Source: Caenorhabditis elegans (Eukaryota > Nematoda > Chromadorea > Rhabditida > Rhabditidae). Taken from it: 64,000 bases of DNA. Made by a program: the position numbers and the translations under genes. The notes below the pieces were generated by a model that was not told where the DNA came from, made no database searches, and saw only the letters and a list, made by a program, of their open reading frames with translations. Positions 31,779-46,545 of the stretch are shown piece by piece (position 1 is the stretch's first letter; every line of letters begins with the position of its first letter). The stretch covers positions 3,472,001 to 3,536,000 of the forward strand of contig NC_003281.10 in the NCBI RefSeq assembly GCF_000002985.6, in the 5' to 3' direction.

Positions 31779-33036
31779 TTAATTTTGTCTATTTCTCAAC
31801 ACATTTTTCAAATAGAATTCTCCGGCTTTGTACGAAGAGCGAACAAGAGGGCCAGATGCAACGTAAAGGAATCCCAGTTTTTTCGAATATTCTGCCCACT
31901 GGTCGAATTTCTCGGGGGTCACCCATTCTTTGACAAGCAAATGACGTTTTGTCGGCTGCATGTATTGACCGAAAGTGACAACGTCAACATTGCTAGCTCG
32001 AAGATCGGCCAAGCACTGCTTTATCTCGTCTTCAGCTTCGCCCAGTCCTAGCATAATCGATGTCTTCGTGATTAGCTTTGGGCTGACTTCCTTTGCGTAT
32101 CGAAGAGCTTAAAAAATATTCAATAATATTTACGAGATTCTGAAAAAAAAAAAAGCTGCTTACCGTCCAAAGACTGCCGATATTTAGCTCGTGGATCTCT
32201 GACCCATGGAGTCAGTCTTTCAACCGTTTCAATGTTATGTGCATATACATCGAGTCCACTGGTAGCCATTTTCTCCACACTGATCTTATCTCCAGCGAAA
32301 TCGGGCAATAAGCATTCGATGAGAAGTTCAGGCTTCTTGAGCTTCATCAGCTGTACTGTCTTGCGAAGATGATCGGCTCCACCGTCTGGCAAATCATCCC
32401 TGAAAATTACTTTGATTAAAAGCTCAAGATACGAATAAGTTACCTGTCAACTGATGTTAAAACAATGTATTCGACACCCCATGAAGCAACGGCGGTCGAC
32501 GTATTTTCCGGTTCCATAGGATCCAATGGTGGAGGAGCTCGAGCAGTTTTGACCGAACAGAATTTACAACCCCGAGTGCAGGTATCTCCCATCAACATGA
32601 TTGTCGCTGTTGCTAGACTGTCATCTGATCCTCCCCAGCATTCTCCAAGATTTGGGCACCGTGCTTCCTGACAAACAGTCGCTAGTTTGAGATGTTTCAA
32701 CTGCTTTTTTAGACGACTGACATTTTCGTTTTCCGATGGAAGAATCTGAAAACAATTGTGATGAGGGGCAAAAAATTGATAGGCTATACCTTTTCTTTCT
32801 TGAGCCATGGTGGAAGTCGCAAACGTCTGTCCCCTTTCTCCAGCTTCAGTTTTCCTTCGTACTTCTCAACAGCCTCTGCCACGGATGCTAAAATTAATAA
32901 TTATTTGATTATGAAACAATATTGTTTGAGTTTTACCTGATGAAATAAAATCCTGAAGCGATGGTCCATCTTTGACGAGAACTTGCGGTTTTTTCTTTGT
33001 GGCTGCAAGTCCACGGACCCATACCCGAGCTAGCAT
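31779..33036 (-). CDS. lias-1: Lipoyl synthase, mitochondrial (radical SAM)
   Basis: Five minus-strand exons: 33036-32937, 32887-32790, 32745-32444, 32399-32164 and 32107-31779, giving 354 residues. The N-terminus [16 protein letters not shown] is a plausible mitochondrial presequence. Both iron-sulfur motifs are intact: the auxiliary cluster Cys91-x4-Cys96-x5-Cys102 ([14 protein letters not shown]) and the radical SAM Cys122-x3-Cys126-x2-Cys129 (CTRGCKFC). The C-terminal RSSY serine ligand motif is present ([12 protein letters not shown]). The enzyme inserts two sulfurs into protein-bound octanoyl chains to make the lipoyl cofactor of pyruvate and 2-oxoglutarate dehydrogenases and the glycine cleavage system. 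It appears to be the first gene of a lias-1, rpl-16, unknown-gene cluster. Confidence 0.95.
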
Positions 33037-33778
33037 GCTTAAACAATCTACCGGTAATAATTAAACTCCTTGTGTTGAAAATCAAGAGGGACCCCCTACA
33101 ACTGAAATTCTGGTTGAGAAATAGACAAATTTGGATTTTGGGAACATTTTTCCACTTTTCCTACCTAGTTTCTGACAAATCTCGCAGAATAAGAACTACA
33201 ATCGATAATTAGCACTATTAATCGTTTAAAAATTAAAAATTCAATCAATTTTATGCAAAAAATCGCGCAAAAACGTGAAAAATCAGGCGAAAATCGTGAA
33301 AAAATTTTAGGATAGCGGAAAAAGCCATGCGTTGAGGTTCGATGGGTCTCGCCACGATACGCAATCAGACGTGACGGTGTATGCACAGAAAAATCCACCG
33401 TAGTCCGCAAGGCCATTCGCAACATTTTTTTTCACTTCAACAATCAAATTTAACTCATTTTTCCAGCAGAATCTTGGGAATTTTCATAAAAACCTTAATA
33501 GTGAGGTCCCTTTTGACTTTTTACGTGGTTTATTCGTGATTTTGATCATAACTAGAGTTCTAAAAAGGATAAAACGCTTTTGAAACGGAAAAATAGTTTA
33601 AATTGGCTTTCACGTTACCATAATGAGCAAAATAAACAGAAATCCGAAAAAAAATACATGTTTATTATGAGACAAAAGTTCACCAGGAATGGCAAGAACC
33701 GAAATTTGTAAAATACAGGGGTCAAACAAACTAAAGGCAGTGTCTAAAGAATGCGAAAAATATTTTTGATTAATATAA
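33037..33778. other. Spacer between the TMEM245-like gene and lias-1
   Basis: 742 bases that must include the lias-1 promoter and the 3'UTR of the TMEM245-like gene. A minus-strand ATG at 33425 opens an 86-codon frame starting MLRMALRTTVDFSVHTPSRL, with presequence-like character, but no splice continuation into lias-1 is evident. The rest shows nothing I can name. Confidence 0.45.
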
Positions 33779-37843
<4,065 letters not shown>

Positions 37844-38244
37844 CTGAAATATTGAAATCTTATAAAAAAATTTAAATAAAATGTGTTTTCTTAGATTTTT
37901 AAAGATAAAATTACCATGACGCAACGAAAAACGAGTGATCGGCAATAAAATCGATAACGAAAACGATAAATATCACTGAAAAAAACCCGAAATAAATAAA
38001 AATTATATAGAATTCTGTCCAACTTTGTTGTTTACTCTCTTTATTGTTTTCTTTTTTCTCAAAAAAAAAATTGCGCCACGAGAGAGTGTGTGAAATGGAG
38101 AGACGCGAGAGAAAAGTGTGCATACACCGAATGCTGACCGTAGTCGCTTTGAAAATTCAATTTTTATTTTGTATCAATTTTTTTCCTGATTTTTTCTCAA
38201 TTTCACATGAAATTTACCTTTACTTTTTATTTTCAGCCAAAAAA
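37844..38244. promoter_or_regulatory. Divergent promoter region, TMEM245-like gene and mrpl-35
   Basis: 401 bases between opposing start codons. CTCTCTTTATTG and ACGAGAGAGTGTGTGAAATG, GAGAGACGCGAGAG around 38030-38115 form a GA/CT-rich core typical of worm housekeeping promoters. TTTTCAG at 38230-38236 is a likely trans-splice acceptor for mrpl-35. Confidence 0.6.
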
Positions 38245-38921
38245 ATGTTGGGAAAAACGGCGTTGAGCACATTATGTGCATCAAGACAGGCTCCGATCAC
38301 ATTGGCCGCCCGTGGAATCGCCAATATTCCGGCTCACGAGTATCACATTCGATTCGATCAGAAAGTCGGACGGAAACGGCCGGCGCAAGATGTTTTAGAC
38401 AGGTAACGCTATTTATTAGCTTATTAAAAAATTTAATTCAATAATTATTGATTTTTTGAACTTAAAAATGCGAAACTAATTTTTAAAACTGAAAATTTTC
38501 AGATTCAAACGTCTAAACAATGGAATGTGGATTCACGCGCATCCAGGACGTCATAAGCTGAGATATATGAAAGATGAAACGTGGCAGAAGACTAGTCTTT
38601 ATTATGAGACCTGTACCAAGGTACAATTTTTCGGGTTTTTTTTTCAGGAATTAGAAAGCTAAATTCATCGTCAAATTCGTCAATTTCCCCAACTTTTTCA
38701 TAAAATGATTCAATTTTCAGGAACAGTGCGAAATTCTCGACAAACTGATGACTCCATATTGGCTCCGTCCAAAGCATTATCCAAATGATCCATATTCTGC
38801 CTATAACGTCCGCCATAACGTCACCTCACCACGTGTCGATGATCGTGGAAATTTCGTTCGTGAGAGGAAGAAGGTGCTGATGGATGACTCGACGTCGAAA
38901 CGTTTTTTTAAAGATTGTTGA
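38245..38921 (+). CDS. mrpl-35: Mitochondrial large-subunit ribosomal protein bL35m
   Basis: Three exons, 38245-38402, 38503-38620 and 38721-38921, give 158 residues. The N-terminus [20 protein letters not shown] is a mitochondrial presequence type. The core [33 protein letters not shown] and [20 protein letters not shown] matches metazoan MRPL35. It is a structural part of the 39S mitoribosome subunit. A trans-splice-like TTTTCAG lies eight bases before ATG. The 3' end is only 135 bases from the convergent stop of the transporter gene. Confidence 0.92.
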
Positions 38922-39056
38922 AATTTTTTTGTTGGATTTTTTTTTGTTTTTAGGAATATAAAAATAGTTTATTATTCACAATTACAAAATATTATACATG
39001 AATAACTGTTGAAACATGTTTAAACAGTAATTAAAGCTTGCAAATTAGGAAAACAA

Positions 39057-42000
39057 TTAGAATTTAGTATCAAAAGACATTGCAACAGAATTCCGATGCT
39101 TCCCTTCTTTACTCTCATCCAGAACTTTCTGAGCTTTCCTTCTCTCTTCTTTTGTCATGAATAACATCTCAACTTCATCAATTGAATATCCTTTTGTTTC
39201 TGGAACAAAGAAGAAAACGAATACAAGAGCAACCATGGTGCATCCACAATAAATGAAGAATGTTCCATATTTTGTTGCTGCCTGGGAAAGTGACAGGAAT
39301 GTCAGTGAGACTATTAAATTAAATATCCAATTGCATGCAGTTGATACCGATACGGCTGTACTTCTCGCCCATAATGGATAAAATTCGGCGTTTAGAACCC
39401 ATGGTAGCGGGGCGTAACCTGGAATTACGTGAATTGATGAATTATTAAGCATTTTGAAGTTTGAAGTTTTGAAGTGCAATCGCGCTCCAACGAACTATTT
39501 GGGTCTCGGTAGGAGTTGGAGGCAAAGCCGTAAATTCGTGCCTTATCTCTCATTTTGGCCGTTTTCAGGCATTTTTTCGATAACTTTTTTGTAAAAGCTA
39601 GTTTTAAAAATGTGTGAAATGCATTGAAAAATTTGAATTTCTCGGTTTTAGCGTTGGAGCGCATTTCCACTTTATCTTCGGTCTCGACACGACAAATTTA
39701 TGTTAAATGCAAAAAAGGCGTGCGCCTTTAAAGAGTACTGTAGCTTCAAATTTTTGTTGATGTGGAATTTTCAATTTTTCCATTTTTTTTGTAGTTTTTC
39801 ATAGTCTTTTAATAAAAACAAATACCATCGTCGAGTAAATAATTGAGTATGAAAAATCGTTAAAAATTCTACAGTACGCTTTAAAGGCGCACACCTTTTT
39901 GCGTTTAACACGAATTTGTCGCGTCAAGACCCAAACTTTCGCTTTTGAGTGCAATAATATGGCGACGCTGAAAATTGCGCTTTTTTAATCCTAAGTGCAT
40001 TCGCGCTCTAACGCAATAGGCGGAAAACCCAAAAATTCAAATTTTCAAATTTAATGATGTTTTATGTCAAATTACATTTCTAAACTATTTTTAAACACAT
40101 TTTTACATTTTAAAAAATTCAAAAATCCAAAAAAATTCTTGAAAACGCCCACGAGACCCAGAATATTGTGCATGGTGCAATGGAGCGCATTTGCCTTTTA
40201 ATTTACAAAACCCACCTGCAGAGAATGATAAAAGGTAAAAGACCATAATAATAATTGGCAATACTGTGAATTTAGTGTGACAATAGGTGTCTTCCCACTC
40301 GAAATCTGTTCCATTGTTTGTCAAATTCGAGAATTCACAAATTCCAGTGGCAGAGTAGTCACTAGAGTCATCCGATGGGAATGGTAGACAGTATCCTGGA
40401 ATTTTCATTGGTTTTAGATGAATTTCAGCTTGCAAAAACCTTTTTTAGCAACCTTGCTCTCGCAAAATCCGCAGTTCTCATCAGTTACACAGAAATCGCA
40501 ATTACTATATTTGAGACACTTTGCAGCATGTTTCACAGATGGATTGTAGTTCAAAGTGTAGTTTTGTTGATCGAATGTTCTCAATGAGTCCTGGAAATTC
40601 GGAATAAAATATTTAAAATTGTTGATAGTTAGAAAAATCTCACATTATTGATTAGAAGGAATGAGACACCCATTGCGATCAGGAAAAGAATCACACCGAT
40701 CATTGAGACAAGGAGAAGCACACGACGACCCACACGTTCTACCAATGCGATTGGAATGAAGGTTCCGAGGAAATTGATTGCTGGAAATTCGAAAAATTCC
40801 TTTTTTTTCACAAAAATCTTAATCAGCGCTCTTTTTCGCCCCGTTAGTTTATGCCAATTTTTTGGCAATTCTGCATTTTAAAACTCATCAGAAGCGTAAA
40901 TATTTTGGCATACTAAATTCTGAAAATGCGTACTACACAACATATGTGATGCGCAAAATATCTCGTAGCGAAAACTACAGTAACCCTTTGCATGACTACT
41001 GTAGCGTCGATTTACGCGCTCGATTTTTGCAACGAATTTCTGTTCGAATTGTGACAGTGATATTCAATTTTCTTTGCTTTCTTTTAATATTGTATTAATT
41101 AATAAAAAATTTCGGTAAATCGACAGTCATTTAAAGAATCACTGTAGTTTTCGCTACGAGATATTTTGCGCGCCAGATATGGTGCCCAGTACGCATTCTC
41201 GAAATTCAATGTTCCCGTGATATATGTTGTTTGCGTACTTACAAAACTATAGTAAATTCTTTGAAACTGAGCAAGAAGCTCAAAACTCTAACTCTAAAAA
41301 TAGGACAAAAAATGAATCAAAAAATCAGGCCCTGAAACCGCGCCTGCCTCCCTTGGAAGTCCTACATTTTGCTAGTTTGTTACTAACCTGATGTTCCAAC
41401 GGAAATCCAAATAGTTGTGTGATTGTCCTTAACTCCGGCACTTCGAATAATATTACCAGTATAGTACCTAAAAATTAATTTTTTTTAAATTTAAAAAATC
41501 ATTCCTTCCCCTGAAAAGCCTACTTACATAACCGTATTAATACCGGACAATTGCTGGAACATTTGAAGAAGAGATCCAATAATCATTGCTTTTCTCACAT
41601 GCGGAGTTTTCAAAATTCTAATAATAGTTGGCCCATTTCCAGCGTGTTCTGCTTTGGCACGTAGCTCCTCTTCATACGAGAAACTAATTTCATTAATCTC
41701 ATAATCAACCCATTCTGTATGTCCATTATAGATTCTTGTGAGTACTTCACGTGCTTCAACAGTCCGCCCGTGCTCGTAGAGCCAACGAGGGGACTCTGGA
41801 AGAAACAGGAAGCAGACGAATTGGATGATGGCTGGGACGGCTGCGAAGGCGAACATTAATCTGGAAAACGGCGGGTTTGGGAAGGATTGGAAGTGGAATT
41901 TAGAGAAAATTGAGATCAGCTGACTGTTTGGAAGCAAAAATTCCAAAAAAAAATCTGATTTTTGTCTAGAAATTGAGCTTTTTTTTTTAATAATTAAAAA

Positions 42001-43375
42001 AAAACGCTCACCTCCACCCAACTTGATCCGGATCGACATAACTAAAAGCTCCTCCAATAATATTTGCAATCACCAAACCTACAGTAATCATCAGTTGAAA
42101 TCCTGTCACCAATTTTCCACGAATATGTGATGGAGAAGCTTCAGATACATAGATTGGAACAATCATTGAAGCGAATCCAATCGCAAGTCCGAGTAAAATT
42201 CTGCCAATTAAAAGGATTATTTTAGTCCATGCAGCTGCACAAATAATTGCTCCAATTGTAAAAGTTACACTTGCTCCAATGATTATCTTTTTTCTTCCGA
42301 GAAAATCCGATCCAGGACCCGAACATAGTGATCCAATTGCGGCGACTCCCGGTGTAATACTAACTATAATTTCCTGCCAAACAGAGTCTAGAGGTTTAAT
42401 TCCAGATGCATTTGGAACATAAAGCATAGCTGCTGACACGATTCCAGTGTCATATCCGAATAGAAATCCTCCTGCAAAAAGACATGGTGCATCGAAATTT
42501 TGATAATTTTTTTCTTTGGTTTTTGTTACGTGGACGCGAAAAGAGAAAAACTCGGCCACCGATTTTTTTCCTCAAAAATCTATGTGAAACTCTTGAATGA
42601 ATTTTTTGCAATTTTTGTTGGATTTTTAGATTTTTTTCCTCTAATGTTTTGTTCATTCTTCCACAAAAAATCTAATTTTCCATCATATTGAAAAAAAAGC
42701 TAAAAATATTAATTTTATCAGAAAACCGATATTTTTTCGAAAAAACTGGGAAAACCCAAAAAAAACATTTGTTTTCAAAAAAATTGAAAAAAAATCTGAA
42801 ATTTTTCCAGATAACAAAATGTTTTCTTTTAATTTTTGCTGCTTTCCTGAGATTTTTTGAATAATCCCGGGCCCGGGGGCCTCCGTGATTGGCCGAGTTT
42901 TCTCTTTCGTGACCGCGCAGCAAAAATCAACCAGTTTCCCCTGTGTGTTTGTGTTCCCAATAGAAAGTAGAGTAGAGAGTTAATTTGAAATTCAAATTCG
43001 TGAAAAAAAAGAATGAAAATTTGAATTTTCCCAGTATAGTTTGTGCACCGAAAATTCAATTTTTTGTAGTGGAAATGTGTTCTGTGTCAAATTTTTTTAG
43101 GGATTTTTTTAATGATAAATTTACAAAAATCAAATGTTGGCAAAATATTATTTAAAAAACAAAAAAAAATAATTCTAAAGAGTTTAAAAATTAATTTGCG
43201 CGTGAGATCTGGCGCCTAGGCGCCGGTGTTTGCTCAAATTCTGGGGGCCGAGTTTTCTACCAGCCACGGCCCCCCACAAAAATGAAAGCCTCTTACCTAT
43301 AATTGCACAACATACAAGATTGAATACGTACCATCCCATTTCAGGGGTATCCTTCGGTTTTCGGTCAACCGTCAT
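39057..43375 (-). CDS. hmit-1.3: H+/myo-inositol symporter (HMIT), isoform with downstream first exon
   Basis: Nine minus-strand exons: 43375-43297, 42471-42012, 41860-41528, 41467-41388, 40780-40644, 40590-40440, 40395-40216, then 39418-39057, with the first exon starting [18 protein letters not shown]; 593 residues (eight junction-linked blocks as listed). It is a 12-TM major facilitator of the sugar-porter family. Signatures are [69 protein letters not shown] and VPETKGYS. A long Cys-rich extracellular loop between TM9 and TM10 ([13 protein letters not shown]...GYCLPF) is the hallmark of HMITs against GLUTs. It imports myo-inositol with protons across the plasma membrane. The intron at 40396-40439 is only 44 bases. 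Other introns carry palindromes and the GCGCAAAATATC element. Confidence 0.9.
39680..39931. repeat. TGCGCCTTTAAAGAGTACTGTA palindromic element, copy 3 (most complete)
   Basis: Outer ends GGTCTCGACACGACAAATTT and AATTTGTCGCGTCAAGACC pair. Inner GCGTGCGCCTTTAAAGAGTA pairs with TACGCTTTAAAGGCGCACAC. 252 bases, in the intron before the last hmit-1.3 exon. It shows that the GTCTCGACACG words beside the other copies are the true element ends. Confidence 0.8.
40921..41205. repeat. GCGCAAAATATCTCGTAGCG palindromic element, copy 1
   Basis: TGCGTACTACACAACATATG, GCGCAAAATATCTCGTAGCG, AAAACTACAGTAACCCTTTG on the left pair with AAGAATCACTGTAGTTTTCG, CTACGAGATATTTTGCGCGC and CAGTACGCATTCTC on the right. 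It lies in an hmit-1.3 intron. A second copy is at 63472-63669. Confidence 0.8.
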
Positions 43376-43679
43376 TGTTTACAGTGACAGTGAAACCCCG
43401 AACAACAAGGGCAACAAAAAGAGGAAACAGATTGACACAAAAAAAGAGAAAAGAGAAAAAAGTTTTTGAATTTATGATTGTGTTCGACAACTAAATAACT
43501 AATTCGATTATTTTCAACAGAGAGATATTGATACTGAAGAGGTGGAGGGGACATGTGACAACAGTTTTCAGAAAAAAATGTTTAATGTTGTCTGGGAAAC
43601 AATCAAGATTTTATTGGTTTGTCTTTTCAAACTTGATACATTTCAGGCAGGTACCAGGTACGTAGGCGAATTAACTAAC

Positions 43680-44617
43680 CTATGACTGCAGAAAACGCGA
43701 GCATGTACACAAACCATCCTGTTTTGGGATCTGACGAAGGCCTTGTCTGACCACTTCCAGCACCAGCTGCCACCTGAAAAATTTTATTTTAGAAAAATAA
43801 TATCTTTAAACATCACTCTTTTTATTATTACACAATTGACAAAAAAGGAGATGATCGTGTTATCTTTTGATCGAAAGATCTTGCGACAGGAGAAATTACA
43901 CATGATTCTTGTGTTTTATGGTTTAAAGGGGTTTCTTTTTGGTTAGGGAACTGTTCAATTACAAGTTTATGCAGGCACGGTTTCATGCCTATCTCTGCCT
44001 GCCTACGTGCCTGCCTATCTTAGCCTGTTCCTTTTCACATGTCTACATAATCATGTCTACATGATTACATGCCTTCATGCTTGCGCCTATGCCTGCCTAC
44101 GACTTTTTGTTTTTTTTTAGAAAAAAGTTAAAATTACAAACTGAGTCAGGTTCGCTATCGTGCCTACATATGCCTGCGTATGCCTGGCTGCCTAGATCTG
44201 CGTAATTACGCCTGTATGCCTTAAACAGCCTACATATTCCTGCCTACCTAATCTTGTCTAGCTACGTGCCTGCCTAACTATTCTTGCGAGCCTGCGCCTA
44301 CGCCTGCCGATGCCATTTTTCTAGAAAAAAGTCAAATCTTTTGCCCTTTTTATCAGCAGACCTATCGACTTATCATCAACTTTTCTGGTGATCTTTAAAA
44401 AATTGTTGAACATTGTGCAGGTTTTTCAATGCCGCATGAGAATGACGCAAAAAGTTCAGAAATTAGAAAATTTGCACAAAAAGCATATTTTTTGCTCATT
44501 GCCAACATTCTTACATGCCTACATGCCTACATGCCTACATGCCTACATGCCTACAGTAACTGAGAAATCCAAACTTTTTTTTTACAAAAAAGTACTCACC
44601 GGCGCCACTTGAACCAT
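43680..44617 (-). CDS. hmit-1.3: Alternative first exons of hmit-1.3 (second isoform)
   Basis: Two further exons lie upstream: 44617-44600, encoding MVQVAP and ending at GTGAGT, and 43773-43680, preceded by TTTTTCAG and ending ATAG with a GTTAG donor. Joined, they read [20 protein letters not shown], then a TM1 stretch [14 protein letters not shown]. They end in the same phase as the 43375-43297 exon, whose TM1 reads [14 protein letters not shown]. Both can splice to the shared exon at 42471 (GFLFGYDTG), so the gene has two interchangeable starts of TM1. This isoform would be 604 residues. A CAATTTCAG at about 44765 may be its trans-splice site. Confidence 0.75.
43935..44555. repeat. GCCTGCCTAC tract and TACATGCC array upstream of hmit-1.3 exon
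   Basis: Irregular TGCCTGCCTACG words at 43975-44320 and a clean run of five TACATGCC octamers at 44513-44552, in the intron separating the two alternative 5' exons of hmit-1.3. Same vocabulary as 6774-6843. Confidence 0.7.
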
Positions 44618-45105
44618 ATTCCAACTTTGCTGTAGCTATATGTTATTTACGATTTCGAAAACTTTTTATCAATTTTCCTTTCTTTGAAATTTGTTATCAG
44701 TGTAAGCTTCTCTCCACCTCCTCGAGCAACAAAATGAGCACCCCGTGGACAGCACGTTGCTTCTGAAATTGGGTCGAATTTTGGAGTTTGAAAAATAAAA
44801 ATTATTAGCTAAAAAAAACAATTGTCTACACTTTAGAAGCTTATATTTCGGGTCTCTCTGGGTTTATGAAACAATTGCTAGCTCACAAATTATTTATCGT
44901 TAACTTTTCTATTTTTTTGCAGTTGAACATTTTTTACTATCGTCAACAAAAACCGAGATTTAAGCCGCCAAAGTAAGAATGCAAAACTTGAAAAAAAAAA
45001 CATTTTAAAACAGTTTTTCTAATAGTTGAAATGTTGAAGAATTTTCAATTCAAAAAAAAAACTAGAAAAAAGTTAGGAAAAAATTTGGCATGATTATATT
45101 TATTC

Positions 45106-46536
45106 GGCAAATACTGTTTTACTACTTGATATTTTACTACGTATCTCTTTTACTACAACATCTCTTTTACTACGAATTCCGCATCTAGATCTTTTACTAC
45201 AGTTAGCTCTTTTACTACGTGATATCTTTTACTACGATTTGACCACATAGATCTTTTACTACGGAAAATACTTTTTTACTATCTTATCTTTTACTACGTG
45301 GATGTTTTACTACGTTTTACTCTTTTGCTACGGACGTATTTTTACTACGTGGAGGGACACTGTTGGGTTACTGTAGTTGTATTGTGTAAGTAACAATTTT
45401 CAGATTATATAGTATAGTTTTTTATTAATTACTAGAAATTTATTCACTATGAAAATTTTTTTTACTACAATGGCAGGGATTTTATTTTTCACTATTTTTC
45501 GTATCTTTTACTACGAATTGTTAGTGGAGAAATCCTGTTGGGTTACTGTAGTGGTACTGTGGGAGTAATTAACTTTTTTCGCGTAACCAACAAATTAGTT
45601 CCATATCCGTTGATTTATAAGTTTTTAAAATGTAATAAACAACTTGCGGTTCGGTCAGTTATCGGTCAGATGTTTGAAATTTAGACTTCAACTGAAATTT
45701 AGAAACTTTTGATCAAAAACTTCAAAAATGTTTATTTTGCATTTATCAAATCTTGTATAGAATAAGCTGTCTATTGTTTTCGATCAACTTGAATGTTTAT
45801 ATCACGATTTTAGATTAAAACAACGGAGATATGGTTCCAAAAGTGTGTTCACAAAACTTATTGACTCCAAGTACCAATAACTCCGCGAAAAAAAAATTGG
45901 TTAAAAATGTTCAACTGACAAATTGTAGACCGTGCTATTCAACAACTTTGTAGTTGAAATCTTTTTGACAAATAAATTGACGACCGAGATAGGAGTGTTA
46001 AAAGCGAGACTGCATTCTCATATGTACCGGACCTACATTTTTCAGAAAATCTTTTGAGAAACATTTATAGAAGATTTTTCAAATGTAATAAATGTTTCTG
46101 GAAATTTTACAAGTTTTACAAGAGAGCAAGAGATCATGCCGTTTTTTTTAATTTCTAGATCCAAATGGCCATAATAAGTTCTGCTCATTTCATAGTGACT
46201 AAATTTCTAGAAATTAATAAAAAACTATACTATATAATCTGAAAATTGTTACTTACACAATACAACTACAGTAACCCAACAGTGTCCCTCCACGTAGTAA
46301 AAATACGTCCGTAGCAAAAGGGTAAAACGTAGTAAAACATCCACGTAGTAAAAGATGAGGTAGTAAAATAGTATTTTCCGTAGTAAAAGATCTATGTGGT
46401 CAAATCGTAGTGAAAGATATCACGTAGTAAAAGAGCTAACTGTAGTAAAAGATCTAGATGCGGAATTCGTAGTAAAAGAGATGTTGTAGCAAAAGAGATA
46501 CGTAGTAAAAGATCAAGTAGTAAAACAGTATTTGCC
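45106..46536. mobile_element. 1.43-kb fold-back transposon-like element with 9-base target duplication
   Basis: The ends GGCAAATACTGTTTTACTAC and GTAGTAAAACAGTATTTGCC are perfect inverted repeats. TATTTATTC flanks both (45097-45105 and 46537-46545). The long arms, about 345 bases each, run inward to roughly 45450 and 46190. Each is made of many TCTTTTACTACG (or complement CGTAGTAAAAGA) words followed by a unique part containing TGTTGGGTTACTGTAGTTGT and ATATAGTATAGTTTTTTATT. The roughly 740-base centre has no transposase-length frame. Nine-base duplications with long inverted repeats are the pattern of Mutator-like (MULE) elements, so a non-autonomous fold-back MULE is the best guess. Confidence 0.85.
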
Positions 46537-46545
46537 TATTTATTC

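Noticed and set aside
40103..40435. Reading [19 protein letters not shown] as the beginning of an hmit-1.3 exon
   Set aside because: Splicing over the 44-base intron 40396-40439 gives [14 protein letters not shown] and keeps the Cys-rich loop continuous with both neighbouring exons.
45106..46536. Encoded transposase within the fold-back element
   Set aside because: The centre between the arms has stops in all frames and no DDE/D-like segment; the element is non-autonomous.
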